This document shows, piece after piece, positions 19,127-34,286 of a stretch of DNA of 37,500 bases (positions are counted from its first letter, which is position 1; each line of letters starts with the position of its first letter). Where the stretch lies: assembly GCA_036169595.1 (NCBI GenBank), contig CM069765.1, positions 3,940,001 to 3,977,500 of the forward strand. The letters run 5' to 3'. Source of the stretch: Dictyostelium firmibasis (Eukaryota > Evosea > Eumycetozoa > Dictyosteliales > Dictyosteliaceae). The notes below the pieces were generated by a model. It was not told where the DNA came from. It saw only the letters and a program-made list of their open reading frames with translations, and made no database searches. A program made the position numbers and the translations under genes.

Positions 19127-22100
19127 TTAATTTTTACAAGTTTTGCAGTCACCACCACCACCACCTCCTGTATTACCACCAATGAGACCACCAATGAGAC
19201 CAGAGATTAAATTGGAACCACTAGTGATTACATTATATGGTTTGTTAACACAATTACCAGTCTTGGAATCACAACTATCAGCTGTTTTTGGATTATTGTC
19301 ATCACAATTCTTCTTTTTGTAGACACATTTTCCAGTATCTTCACAACATTCTCCAACATTACATGGATCATCACATTCACAGTTTACGGTGCTATTTGTT
19401 ATAATACCTTTGATTGAATCACATTTTGAAATGATACATTTGTTTTTATTATTCTTTGGAAGATCGATTGCATCAAATATACATTTTCCAGTATCTTCAC
19501 AACATGAATCTTTAGTACATGCATTACCATCATCACATACTACATTGGATACAGTACAACCTTTAATTAAATCACATTTTGAAACTTGACATTTATTCTT
19601 TGGTTTTGGACAAGTAATTGGTTTAGAGTTACAAACACCATCACAACATGAAGCTTCATTACATTTATCACTTGTACAATTCATTGGAAGTTCAATACAA
19701 CCCTTGATTGAATCACATTGAGAAATTGAGCATTTATCTTTTGGTTTTGGACATGTAATTGGTGTTGAAGTACAACCAACTGATGGTGAACAACTATTGA
19801 TTGTACATTTATTACCATCTTCACAATTAATTGGGGTATGAGTTACACCAGATTTTGGTGAACAAGAATCTAATGTACATTTGTTATTATCATCTGTATT
19901 GATTGGAGTATGAGTTACACCACCTTCTTTAGTACATGAATCTGTTGTACATGCATTACCATCATCAACATTCATTGGAGTATTGACACAACCTGTCTTA
20001 TTATTACATGAATCAATTGTACATGGATTATTATCATCACAACAAATTGGAGTATGAGTTACACCACCTTCTTTAGTACATGAATCAGTTGTACATGCAT
20101 TGTTATCATCAACATTAATTGGTGTATGAGTTACACCACCTGATTTGGTACAGCTATCAATGGTACATGGATTATTATCATCAACATTCATTGGTGTATT
20201 ACTGCAACCGGTTGAATTTGAACATGAGTCTACAGTACATGGATTATTATCATCACAAGATATTGGTTTATTAACACAACCTGTTGTTTTGGAGCATGAA
20301 TCAACTGTACAGGCATTATTATCATCACAACAAATTGGAGTATGGGTAACACCACCTTCTTTAGTACATGCATCAACTGTACATTTATCTCCATCATCAA
20401 CATTGATTGGAGTATTACAACAACCTGTCTTTTTGTCACAAGAGTCAACAGTACATGGGTTTTTATCATCACATGAAATTGGGGTGTTGAGACAACCTGT
20501 TGAATTTGAACATGAGTCAAATGTACAAGCATTGTTATCATCACAGTTAATTGAAGTATGAGTTACACCTGTTGTTGATGAACAGTCATCAATGGTACAT
20601 TTGTTATTGTCATCAGCATTGATTGGGGTACGTTGGCAACCTTTTTCTTTATCACAAGTATCAACGGTACATGGGTTTTTATCATCACATGAAATTGGAA
20701 CATTAAGACAGCCGGTTGAGTTTGAACATGAATCAATTGTACAGGCATTGTTATCATCACAACAAAGTGGAGTATGAGTTACACCTGTTGTTGGTGAACA
20801 TGCATCAACGGTACATTTGTTATTATCATCAACATTGATTGGGGTATGAGTAACACCACCTGATTTGGTACATGCATCGATGGTACATGGATTATTATCA
20901 TCGACATTGATTGGAGTATTACAACAGCCAGTTGAATTGCTGCAAGAGTCTACGGTACATGGGTTATTATCATCACAAGAGAGTGGGGAATTTATACAAC
21001 CAGTTGAATTTGAACATGAATCAACGGTACAAGCGTTATTATCATCACATTTAATTGGAGTATGAGAGACACCTGTTGTTGGTGAACATGAATCAGTTGT
21101 ACAAGCGTTATTATCATCAATGTTGATTGGGGTGTGGGTAACACCTTTTGTTGGTGAACATGCATCAATGGTACATTTATTGTTGTCATCAACATTGATT
21201 GGAGTATGAGTAACGCCACCTGATTTGGTACATGCGTCAACGGTGCATGGGTTATTATCATCGACATTGATTGGAGTATTACAACAGCCAGTTGAATTAT
21301 TGCAAGAGTCTACGGTACATGGGTTATTATCATCACAAGAGAGTGGGGTATTTATGCAACCAGTTGAGTTTGAACATGAATCAACAGTACAAGCATTGTT
21401 ATCATCACATTTAATTGGAGTATGAGAGACACCTGTTGTTGGTGAACATGAATCAGTTGTACAGGCATTATTATCATCAATATTGATTGGAGTATGAGTA
21501 ACACCACCTGATTTGGTACATGCATCGATGGTACATGGATTATTATCATCGACATTGATTGGAGTATTACAACAGCCAGTTGAATTATTGCAAGAGTCTA
21601 CGGTACATGGATTATTATCATCACAAGAGAGTGGGGAATTTATGCAACCAGTTGAATTTGAACATGAATCAACGGTACAAGCGTTGTTATCATCACATTT
21701 AATTGGAGTATGAGAGACACCTGTTGTTGGTGAACATGAATCAGTTGTACAAGCATTATTATCATCAACATTGATTGGAGTATGAGTTACACCACCTTCT
21801 TTGGTACATGCGTCAACGGTACATTTATTGTTGTCATCAACATTGATTGGAGTATGAGTAACACCACCTGATTTGGTACAGGCATCAACGGTACATGGAT
21901 TATTATCATCGACATTGATTGGAGTATTACAACAGCCAGTTGAATTATTGCAAGAGTCTACGGTACATGGATTATTATCATCACAAGAGAGTGGGGAATT
22001 TATGCAACCAGTTGAATTTGAACATGAATCAACGGTACAAGCATTGTTATCATCACATTTAATTGGAGTATGAGAGACACCTGTTGTTGGTGAACATGAA

Positions 22101-24459
22101 TCAGTTGTACAGGCATTATTATCATCAATATTGATTGGGGTGTGGGTAACACCACCTGATTTGGTACATGCGTCAACGGTACATGGGTTATTGTCATCGA
22201 CATTCATTGGAGTATTACAACAGCCAGTTGAGTTGTTGCAAGAGTCTACAGTACATGGATTATTATCATCACAAGAGAGTGGGGTATTTATGCAACCAGT
22301 TGAGTTTGAACATGAATCAACGGTGCAAGCATTGTTATCATCACATTTAATTGGAGTATGAGAGACACCTGTTGTTGGTGAACATGAATCAGTTGTACAA
22401 GCATTATTATCATCAACATTGATTGGAGTATGAGTTACACCTGTTGTTGGAGAACATGAGTCAATGGTACATTTATTGTTATCATCAACATTGATTGGAG
22501 TATGAGTAACACCACCTGATTTGGTACATGCATCGATGGTACATGGATTATTATCATCGACATTGATTGGAGTATTACAACAGCCAGTTGAATTATTGCA
22601 AGAGTCTACAGTACATGGATTATTATCATCGCAAGAGAGTGGGGTATTTATACAACCAGTTGAGTTTGAACATGAATCAACGGTACAAGCATTATTATCA
22701 TCACATTTAATTGGAGTATGTGAAACACCTGTTGATGGTGAACATGAATCAGTTGTACAGGCGTTATTATCATCAATATTTACTGGAGTATGGGAGACAC
22801 CTGTTGATGGTGAACATGAATCAACGGTACATGGATTATTATCATCAACATTGATTGGGGTATGAGTAACACCTGTTGATTTAGTACAGGCATCGACGGT
22901 ACATGGATTATTATCATCGACATTGATTGGAGTATTACAACAGCCAGTTGAATTACTGCAAGAGTCTACAGTACATGGATTATTATCATCACAAGAGATT
23001 GGAGTATTTATACAACCAGTTGAATTTGAACATGAATCAACGGTACAAGCGTTGTTATCATCACATTTAATTGGAGTATGAGAGACACCTGTTGTTGGTG
23101 AACATGAATCAGTTGTACAGGCATTATTATCATCAATGTTGATTGGAGTGTGAGAGACACCAGTTGATGGTGAACATGAATCAGTTGTACAAGCATTATT
23201 ATCATCAATGTTGATTGGAGTATGGGAGACACCAGTTGATGGTGAACATGAATCATATGTACAAGCATTATTATCATCAATATTGATTGGGGTATGGGTG
23301 ACACCAGTTGATGGTGAACATGAATCAGTTGTACAAGCGTTATTATCATCAATATTGATTGGAATATGAGTTATACCGCCTTCTTTGGTACAAGAGTCTA
23401 CAGTACATGGATTATTATCATCACAAGAGATTGGGGTATTTATGCAACCAGTTGAATTACTGCAAGAGTCTACGGTACATGGATTATTATCATCGCAAGA
23501 GATTGGAGTATTTATACAACCAGTTGAGTTTGAACATGAGTCAACTGTACAAGCATTTCTATCATCGCAAGAGATTGGAGTATGAGTTACACCATTTTGT
23601 TTGGAGCATGAATCAATTGTACATTTGTTATTATCATCAACATTGACTGGAGTATGAGTTACACCATCTTCTTTGGTACATGAATCAATTGTACATGGAT
23701 TACCATCATCAACATTGATTGGAACATGAATAACACCAGTTGATTTTGAACAAGAATCAACTGTACATGGATTATTATCATCAACATTAATTTGTGTATT
23801 ACAACAACCAGTTGAATTTGAACATGAGTCTACTGTACATGGATTATTATCATCACATGAAATTGGTTTATTTTGACAACCTGTTGAACAATCACAACTA
23901 TCAATTGTACATGCATTATTATCATCACATGAAATTTGAGTATGTGTAATTAAACCTTTAGAACATTTATCAACTGTACATTTGTTATTATCATCTACAT
24001 TTATTGGTGTATTAACACAACCAGTTGTTTTTGAGCAACTATCAACTGTGCATGCATCTATTATTTATTATAAATTTTTTATTAAAATCTATTCTAAAAA
24101 AAAAAAAAACAAATAAAAAAAAAAAAAAAAACATACCATTATCATCACAACATATCTCTGTATGAGTACAAAACTTTCCAAAAAGTAATCCAGCTGAACA
24201 CATATCAGTTGTACATTTATTTCCATCATCGCAATCATCATCACAGTTACATGAAGTACTAGTTTGTATGGTTTCAGCTTCCGCTAAAATATGTGTGAAT
24301 TATAAAAAAAAAAAAAAAAAAATTAGAAATTTCCAGCTTTTTTTATTTTCAAAAAAATAAAAAATTAAAAAAAATATAAAAAAAAAAATATATACCATTT
24401 ACCGAAATTATTACCATACTACTAATAAATAGTAATAATATAAATATTGAAATTTTCAT
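19127..24459 (-). CDS. Secreted cysteine-rich CTDC-repeat extracellular matrix protein
   Basis: Three exons: 24459-24396, 24283-24137 and 24057-19127. Both introns (111 and 79 bp) interrupt codons after the first base, and the product is 1713 residues. Exon 1 is a signal peptide (MKISIFILLLFISSMVIISV). Then come about 60 tandem 24-residue repeats of the form (C/V)DD-N-N-x-C-T-x-D-x-C-x5-(C/V)-x3-P-I-x, the Dicty_CTDC repeat. Less regular Cys-rich units (CPKPKxKC) and a Gly-rich tail ending DCKTCKN follow. Repeats of this kind build the stalk and slime-sheath proteins EcmA and EcmB of D. discoideum, so a structural role in the extracellular matrix, probably in prestalk cells, is likely. I cannot say whether it is one of the named ecm genes. 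DNA-level repetition is strong, with recent homogenisation between 21061 and 23077. The regular 24-residue spacing holds to about 19790. Confidence 0.93.
21061..23077 (-). repeat. Higher-order 288/360-bp repeats within the CTDC gene
   Basis: The same marker segment (tatgagagacacc on the plus strand, slightly varied at 22717) recurs at 21061, 21421, 21709, 22069, 22357, 22717 and 23077. Steps are 360, 288, 360, 288, 360 and 360 bp, that is 5 or 4 units of the basic 72-bp (24-codon) repeat. Copies are nearly identical at DNA level, including silent sites, which points to recent unequal exchange or gene conversion. Confidence 0.9.
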
Positions 24460-24918
24460 TTTTTTTTTTTTTTTTTTGTTATCACAATGATATATATATT
24501 TTCAAACTAAAATTATTTTTAGTTTTTACAATTTAATTTCTTTTTTTTTTATTTTTTTATTTTTTTTTTTGTTTTTTTTTTTAATAAATAGTTTTTTTTT
24601 TTTTTTTTACTTATATATAAATAAATAAATATTTTGAAATATAAAATTATTTAAATATATTCCAATTTAAAAAATTTAATATTTTTGAATTGATGAAAAT
24701 ATAAAAATTTAAAATAGATTATTTATACAAAAAAATTTTACACAAAAAAAAAAAAAAAAAAAAATATAAACAAAAAAAAAAATTAAATTAAATTAAATTT
24801 AAAAACAGTATAGTAAATATAATAAATTGGATTGTCGATCATATTTTAATAAGTGATATTCTTAAAAAAGACCGCAAAACCATAACGCAACATAAAATAA
24901 TATTTTTTTTTATTTTTT

Positions 24919-24934
24919 TTGTGTGTGTGTGTGT
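24919..24934. repeat. GT dinucleotide run
   Basis: About seven GT units in the CTDC upstream region, roughly 460 bp from the start codon. It reads as a CA-rich element on the gene's strand. Dinucleotide runs other than AT are uncommon in this genome. Confidence 0.7.
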
Positions 24935-24975
24935 ATTTTTATTATTTTTTATACAACCCCTGATGTTTCATTATA

Positions 24976-24977
<2 letters not shown>

Positions 24978-25023
<46 letters not shown>
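24978..25023. repeat. (ATT)n microsatellite
   Basis: About 15 ATT units in non-coding DNA of the CTDC upstream region. Confidence 0.9.
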
Positions 25024-25024
<1 letters not shown>

Positions 25025-25188
25025 TTAATTATTGTTGTTTTTAAATTTCTTTTTTTTATTTTTATTATTTTGGTGGTGTATAATTTTGGTGAAAGTGTGT
25101 TAATTTTAAAATAGTACGTGAGATAACATTTTTATTGTACTATCTGTTTGTGCACTAGGTAATTTTATGAAAATAAATTATTTGTGAA

Positions 25189-25205
25189 TGTGTGTGTGTG
25201 TGTGG
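25189..25205. repeat. GT dinucleotide run
   Basis: A TGTGTG run about 730 bp upstream of the CTDC start; one of several GT/CA-rich tracts in this region. Confidence 0.7.
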
Positions 25206-25449
25206 TTTAATTGTGTTTATGTTTTGAATATAGAAATTGTTTGTGGTGGTGTTTTATATTATTTTTTTCATTTTTTTTTTTTCTCAATAGTATAAAGTAT
25301 CAGTTTACATATATTAATTTTATTGCAAAAAAATATATAAATTTAATTTCACCCTATACGACTTACAACCATAACATCAACTACCGTATAATCACCTTGT
25401 TTTTTTTTAAATTTTTATTGTCAAATGTATATGAAATCACAAAATTATA

Positions 25450-25566
25450 AAACACACATAACACACAACAAAACCACACAACCCCAATAATAATTATAAA
25501 AATCATTAAATATATAATGAATTGAAATACATACACACACACATATACACACACACACACACACAA
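25450..25566. repeat. CA-rich cluster
   Basis: A series of CACA blocks (25452-25488, then a nearly continuous CA run 25529-25566), with ACACAACCCC included. A further CACACACACA lies at 25775-25785. CA/GT-rich elements are bound by GBF in prespore and prestalk promoters of Dictyostelium; regulation of the CTDC gene by them is inference. Confidence 0.5.
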
Positions 25567-26400
25567 AACTAAATTTACTTTTGAAAATTTTTAATAGATT
25601 ATGTAAATAACCAATTTGTATAGAGTTTGATGATAACAAGAGATAAAAAAGTACTGATGACAATAATAAACACAAATTCATATTATATATAATTTTTAAC
25701 ATCATCTACTCTAATTTTGTAAATGTGATTCAAAAACAATCACCCAAAAAAAAAAAATACCAATCTTTTTCAAACACACACACACATACAACTCACACTT
25801 ATCCTCACAAAATATAAAAATGCGGGGTTGTAACTGTTTGAATTTAAATTAAATAAAATAATTAAAAAAAAAAAAAAAAAAATTTAATTTAAAATTAAAT
25901 ATATTCAAGTAAATGTCATCCAATTAATTTGGGGGATAACATTTTTTTATATAGTTAACCACAATCGTGAATTTGATAAAATAGCGAATAGTGGGTTATA
26001 TATATTTTTTTAATAATGTGAAAATAATTGTTTTTATATGTATTTTTGGTAGGTTAATTAAAATATTGTTAAAGTAAATTTTTTAATATTTTGACACCAT
26101 GAAATTGAACGATAACCACCCAATTTTCTTGAATTTTGTTTTTTGATTTAAATAATTGTAAATAATCACAAATTAACCTCAAAAATATTATTATTATTAT
26201 TTTTATTATTATTATTATTATTATTATTTTTTTATTTTTTTTTATTGCTATCCACAAAAAAATCGTACAATTTTAAATTTGTTAAATTTGTTTAATTAAT
26301 TTATATTAATTTTTATATCTCCTTTTTTTTTTTTTCTTGTTAATATTTTTTTGAAAAAAAGAAAAAAAAATACATAATTTTTTAAAATAATAGATAATAT

Positions 26401-26449
26401 TTTTATTTTTATTTTTATTTTTATTTTTATTTTTATTTTTATTTTTATT
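26401..26449. repeat. (TTTTTA)n hexanucleotide array
   Basis: About eight copies of a TTTTTA unit in non-coding DNA. Confidence 0.9.
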
Positions 26450-26902
26450 GTTAATATATTAATAAATTATTATTATTATTGCTTTCTGATTCAATGATCG
26501 ATCGAAGTTTTTTTTTTAATTTTTTTATTAGATGATATTGTGAAGTGTGAAAAAAATTGAACAATTTTTGCAAAATAAAAAAAAAAAAAAAAATGATGGT
26601 TATTTATAGTTAATGTTTTGTACGGTTTATTTTAAATTTCAAAAAGTTTTATTGGAATGGGTTTGAGTGTTGAGAGCAAGTGGAAAAATTGTGAGGTTTT
26701 TGGGGGGTTTTGTTTTATTTTTTCACCCACATTTTCATTTAATATTATTTTTGAAAATAAACTGTATCGCTAAAATCAAATAATCTGTGCAAGTATTGTA
26801 AAAATTTAAAAAATACTGATTTAAACCCACCCCCATCTCCTAGATTGGGTAAAATTTTTTTTTTTTTCAAACTATTAGTATTTTGAAATTTGCCTATGGT
26901 TA

Positions 26903-26936
<34 letters not shown>

Positions 26937-27031
26937 TGATATGTTTACTATATAAAGTAATATCATAGCAGATTCATTATTAAATAATAATAACAATATA
27001 ACATATAAAAATGGAATATTTTTTTTGTTTC

Positions 27032-27081
<50 letters not shown>

Positions 27082-27276
27082 ATCATTATTATTGTTTTGC
27101 AATATCAAATTTTTTTATTTTTATCATAATAATCAATGTACTGATTCATTTTTTTTTTCTCTTTTTTTTTATCACTTTTTTTTTCTCTTTTTTTATTTAT
27201 CTCCCTTTTTTTTTTTTTTTTTTTCTTTTTTTAATTATCTTTTTTTTTTTTTTTTTTTTCCCCCAAATAACCCCTA

Positions 27277-27696
27277 TTATTTATCATTATTTTCAATTAT
27301 AAAAACATTATCTAAATTTGAATTATTAGAAACTAATTTTGCATTTGGGATATCATTTGAAAGTGCTCTAGTTGTTGCTGCCTCTAAATCATGATTGTGA
27401 TTGGTCCATCTTTTTATTAATCTTTTCTCTAAACATGGTAATTCCACTTGAATGTATATACAAAGATTAAATATTTTTTTTAATTTACACCAAGGTTCTT
27501 CATTTAATAATAAATAATTTCCTATTATATTTTATTTTTTTAAGTAAACATATGAAAAAAAAAAAAAATGAAAAAAAAAAAAAACAAACCCTCAACAATT
27601 AATAATCTATTTGAAGTTGTTACAGTGAAAGAAGCATTTTTAGATAAATCTATATTTCTATCAAATGTTGGTATATAAATTGGTAATTTATTTATA

Positions 27697-27788
<92 letters not shown>

Positions 27789-27943
27789 TATACCTTGATC
27801 TTTTAATCTATTTAACATATGAATGAATCCAACTATATCAAAAGTTGGTGGTGATCCTTTTCTACTTAATAATCCTCTTTCTTTTAAAATACAATTATCT
27901 AAATGATAACCATCCATTGGTATTATAACTGCTAATGATGAAC

Positions 27944-28025
<82 letters not shown>

Positions 28026-28199
28026 ATTTGTTAATTTTTTATTTAATTCTATTACTAAAGATTCTGAGATTGTCGATTTTCCTGATCCTGGTGGTCCTGC
28101 CAAACAAACTAAAAACTTTTCGTTTTTATCTTTGTGGTTTTCATAATCACTAATTATTTTATCACACAACTGATTAACAATCTCAATTATTTCTTTCAT
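27277..28199 (-). CDS. P-loop kinase, Yfh7/uridine-kinase-like
   Basis: Two exons, 28199-27590 and 27521-27277, with a 68-bp intron (donor GTTTGT, weaker than usual) splitting the Gly codon of VEGNYLLL; product 284 residues. Walker A is GPPGSGKS (35-42). PMDGYHLDN and RKGSPPTFD follow, then PTFDR, VEGNYLLL (a lid-proximal strand of uridine/phosphoribulokinase folds), and the C-terminal RLIKRWTNHNHD with TRALSNDIPNAKLV. The order PMDG-(F/Y)HL, (K/R)RGSP-TFD, EGxYLL is that of yeast Yfh7 and of bacterial nucleoside-kinase-like proteins of this family; the small-molecule substrate is not known. Two Asn runs of about 27 and 34 residues interrupt the domain between conserved blocks, after Walker A's helix and after the TFD segment, so they should be surface loops. 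Confidence 0.85.
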
Positions 28200-28653
28200 T
28201 TTTTTAAAAATTAAAAATAATGAAATTTTTTTTTTTTTTTGTATTTTTATTGTGCAATTGTTTCAAGAAAACATGCAATTTTTAAAATTTTTATTTTTCA
28301 TTTATTTTTTTTTTTGAAGAACTTTGCTGAGAAAGTGAACATAATCTTGGTATTATTAGTTTCTTTTCTCAGTTTGTAACTTACACTTCCAAAATTATTG
28401 GTGTTAAAATAGGTGAAGGCCCATATGGTTTTTTTTTGACCAATAATTCTTGAATAAAGATTCAATATTAACGACCACATATAAAGATTTTAGAAGCCAT
28501 CAATCTATGAATGAATTTCAAATATATATATATATAAAAAAAAATTTTGGTACTAACAACATTGATGGAGAAATTTAAAAAAAAAAAAAATTTTAAAAAA
28601 AAAAACAAAATTATAACTCATTATTTTTTATTTAAATAATTAAATATTTTATT
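28200..28653. other. Intergenic region with a mixed-composition island
   Basis: Upstream of the kinase gene and downstream of the 968-residue gene. Positions 28310-28510 are distinctly less AT-rich than normal spacer and are described separately as a possible relic. The rest is A- or T-rich. Confidence 0.6.
28305..28510 (-). pseudogene. Possible relic of a cytochrome P450 5' exon
   Basis: On the minus strand one frame reads about 40 codons, ending FKNYWSKKKPYGPSPIL then TPIILEV before a stop. Dictyostelium P450s have a basic stretch followed by GPxPxPIIGN just after the membrane anchor, so Lys-rich/GPSP/PII is suggestive. The frame runs straight into a good splice donor (GTAAGT), and TTTCTCAG, acceptor-like, lies about 55 bases on. 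No downstream P450 exons follow, and there is no intact start. It may be a gene fragment or chance. Confidence 0.2.
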
Positions 28654-31560
<2,907 letters not shown>

Positions 31561-31783
31561 GTTGTTTTAACTCTTGAATTTGAAATAAAAAAAAAAACAA
31601 TTTCTCAATTTCTTTCCCAAAAAAAAAAAAAAAAAAAATTAAGAAAAAAAAAAAAAAAAAAAAAAATGGAAATTAACAATTTTGATTTTGTACAAATAAG
31701 ATACATAAAAAAAAATGAGATCATTGACAATATATATATTATATTATTTTACAAATTGTTTTTATTGTATATATCATAAAAAT

Positions 31784-32756
<973 letters not shown>

Positions 32757-33219
32757 TATATGTACTGTAAATTTTATATGTTTAGTTGCAATATATTAGA
32801 TATTTATGTAAATTATTTTTTTTTTATTTTGAAATTTTTTTTTTTTCACCCTTTTTTTTTTTTTTTTCATTTTTTTTTTTTTTTTTTTTTTTCATTTTTT
32901 TTTTTTTTGTTAAATAATTCTCACTTGTTTTTGTAAACAAATCACTTGTTTTAAAAAAAAATAATTCAATACAAATAATGTAGTTGGTTAGAACCAAAAT
33001 AAAATAACAATAGAGTAGAGAAAAAAAAAATAAAAAAATAAAAATAAAAATATTTTTTATTGGAAAAAAAAAAAAAAAAAAAAAATCTTTTCAAATATTT
33101 TTTATGTTGAATTTTATTTTTATCATTGGTTATAAAGTTAATAATTTATTTTGGTAAATTAAATAAAATATGGAAAAAAATTGTTCACTTTTGTTGAGTT
33201 TTATAAACCTTCCAATCTT

Positions 33220-33262
<43 letters not shown>

Positions 33263-33319
33263 TAAATCAATTAATGAAAAGATGAACAATTTTTTGGTAA
33301 TTTTAAAATGATATCATTT
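32757..33319. other. Spacer upstream of TRAPPC5 and downstream of FKBP gene
   Basis: Mostly poly(T)/poly(A). An 11-bp direct repeat TCACTTGTTTT occurs at 32921-32931 and 32942-32952, 21 bp apart and about 170 bp upstream of TRAPPC5, and could be a paired promoter site. No gene is seen. Confidence 0.65.
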
Positions 33320-33762
33320 TTATTTTTTGTCAACTTTTAAAAGTTCAACTTCAAAGTAAAGGGTGCTATTTCCAGGAATTGGACCAACACCTCTTGAACC
33401 ATATCCATATTCTGGTGAAAGTGTTAATTCAAATAAGTCGCCTAGTAATTATTATTTTTCGTGAAGATTTTTATATAAATTAAATAAATCTTAATATTAT
33501 GCTAATAATAATAACTATATAAATATCAAAACTTAATATCCATACCTTCTTTTTTGTTTAATACACCTTCTTCCCAACCTTTGATTACTTTACCCTCACC
33601 TAAAACAAATGAAAATGGTGAATTTCTATCTCTGGATGAATCAAACTTTTTACCTTCATTATTGTTAAGTTTACCAGTGTAGTGAACAGTAACAAGGTTA
33701 CCTTTTAAGGCTTCTTTACCAAAACCTTGTCTAATTAATTTTGAAACAATACCTGATATCAT
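33320..33762 (-). CDS. FKBP12-like peptidyl-prolyl isomerase
   Basis: Two exons, 33762-33546 and 33441-33320, around a 104-bp intron (donor GTATGG, acceptor ACTAG) splitting a Gly codon; product 112 residues, the size of FKBP12. One FKBP domain fills the protein: [40 protein letters not shown] and the last strand YFEVELLKV. The residues lining the FK506/proline pocket (Tyr of HYTG, Phe-Asp of FDSS, Phe of FSF, Val-Ile and Trp of GKVIKGW, Tyr of EYGYG, Phe of YFEV) are all present, so it should be an active cytosolic isomerase able to bind FK506 or rapamycin. No signal peptide or extra domain is seen. The genome has several FKBPs and I cannot say which this is. Confidence 0.95.
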
Positions 33763-33847
33763 TATTTAATATATATATATATATATGTGTGAGGTGAAAA
33801 AAAAAAAAATAAAATAAAAAAAAAAAAAAAAAAACGAAATTCATTTC

Positions 33848-33888
<41 letters not shown>

Positions 33889-34286
33889 TAAATGAAATCA
33901 TTAATTTTTTGAGCTATTTTCACATTTCCCCAAAAGATTTTAATAAATAATATATAATAATTTTAATATTTATTTATTTATATAATTTTTATTATAGCAT
34001 TTTAATTTTTATTATAGCATATTAAAATTTTATCATAATTAAAGAATGATTAGTTATGATAGTTAAATTTCCAGATTTTAAAAACGTTATGGATTACAAA
34101 CAATACTCCGTTACTTAAGTTTTTTAGTAGATTAATTGGTCAAACCAACTTTCACCTTTTTTATATTAAAAAAAAATAAAAAAAAATAAAAAATTAATGA
34201 TAACAAATCCCTATTAATTATTTATTATTAACACAAAAAAAATAAAAAATAATAAATTAATAAAAAAAAAAATCAAAAAAAAAAAA
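33763..34286. other. Promoter region of FKBP gene / 3' flank of HsdR-like gene
   Basis: Contains an AT dinucleotide run next to the FKBP start (33769-33786), poly(A) runs, an inverted repeat (TTTCATTTAA near 33843 and TTAAATGAAA near 33888), the short tandem duplication at 33984-34020, and a mixed island 34040-34150. No gene is seen. Confidence 0.6.
33984..34020. repeat. 17-bp tandem duplication
   Basis: AATTTTTATTATAGCAT occurs at 33984-34000 and 34004-34020 (20-bp period), in the upstream flank of the FKBP gene. Confidence 0.8.

Larger units (their letters stand above)
24460..27276. other. Long upstream region of the CTDC gene
   Basis: About 2.8 kb, the longest internal gap of the window, between the CTDC start and the stop of the kinase gene on the same strand. 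It contains GT and CA dinucleotide runs (listed separately), an (ATT)n tract at 24978-25023, an (ATT)n tract near 26190-26230, a TTTTTA array at 26401-26449 and several mixed-composition islands (24830-24900, 25080-25400, 25780-25850, 26600-26720). No convincing coding frame is present. Given its position it probably holds the control region of the CTDC gene; matrix genes of this type have extended promoters. Confidence 0.65.

Noticed and set aside
20145-23646. Series of plus-strand open frames over the cysteine-rich gene
   Set aside because: They repeat every 72 bp or its multiples and mirror the antisense of the CTDC repeats; codon use is unnatural and the minus-strand gene explains them.
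19790-24057. Regular direct repeats that could suggest a CRISPR array or satellite
   Set aside because: The 72-bp period is an in-frame 24-codon protein repeat with no spacers of unrelated sequence.
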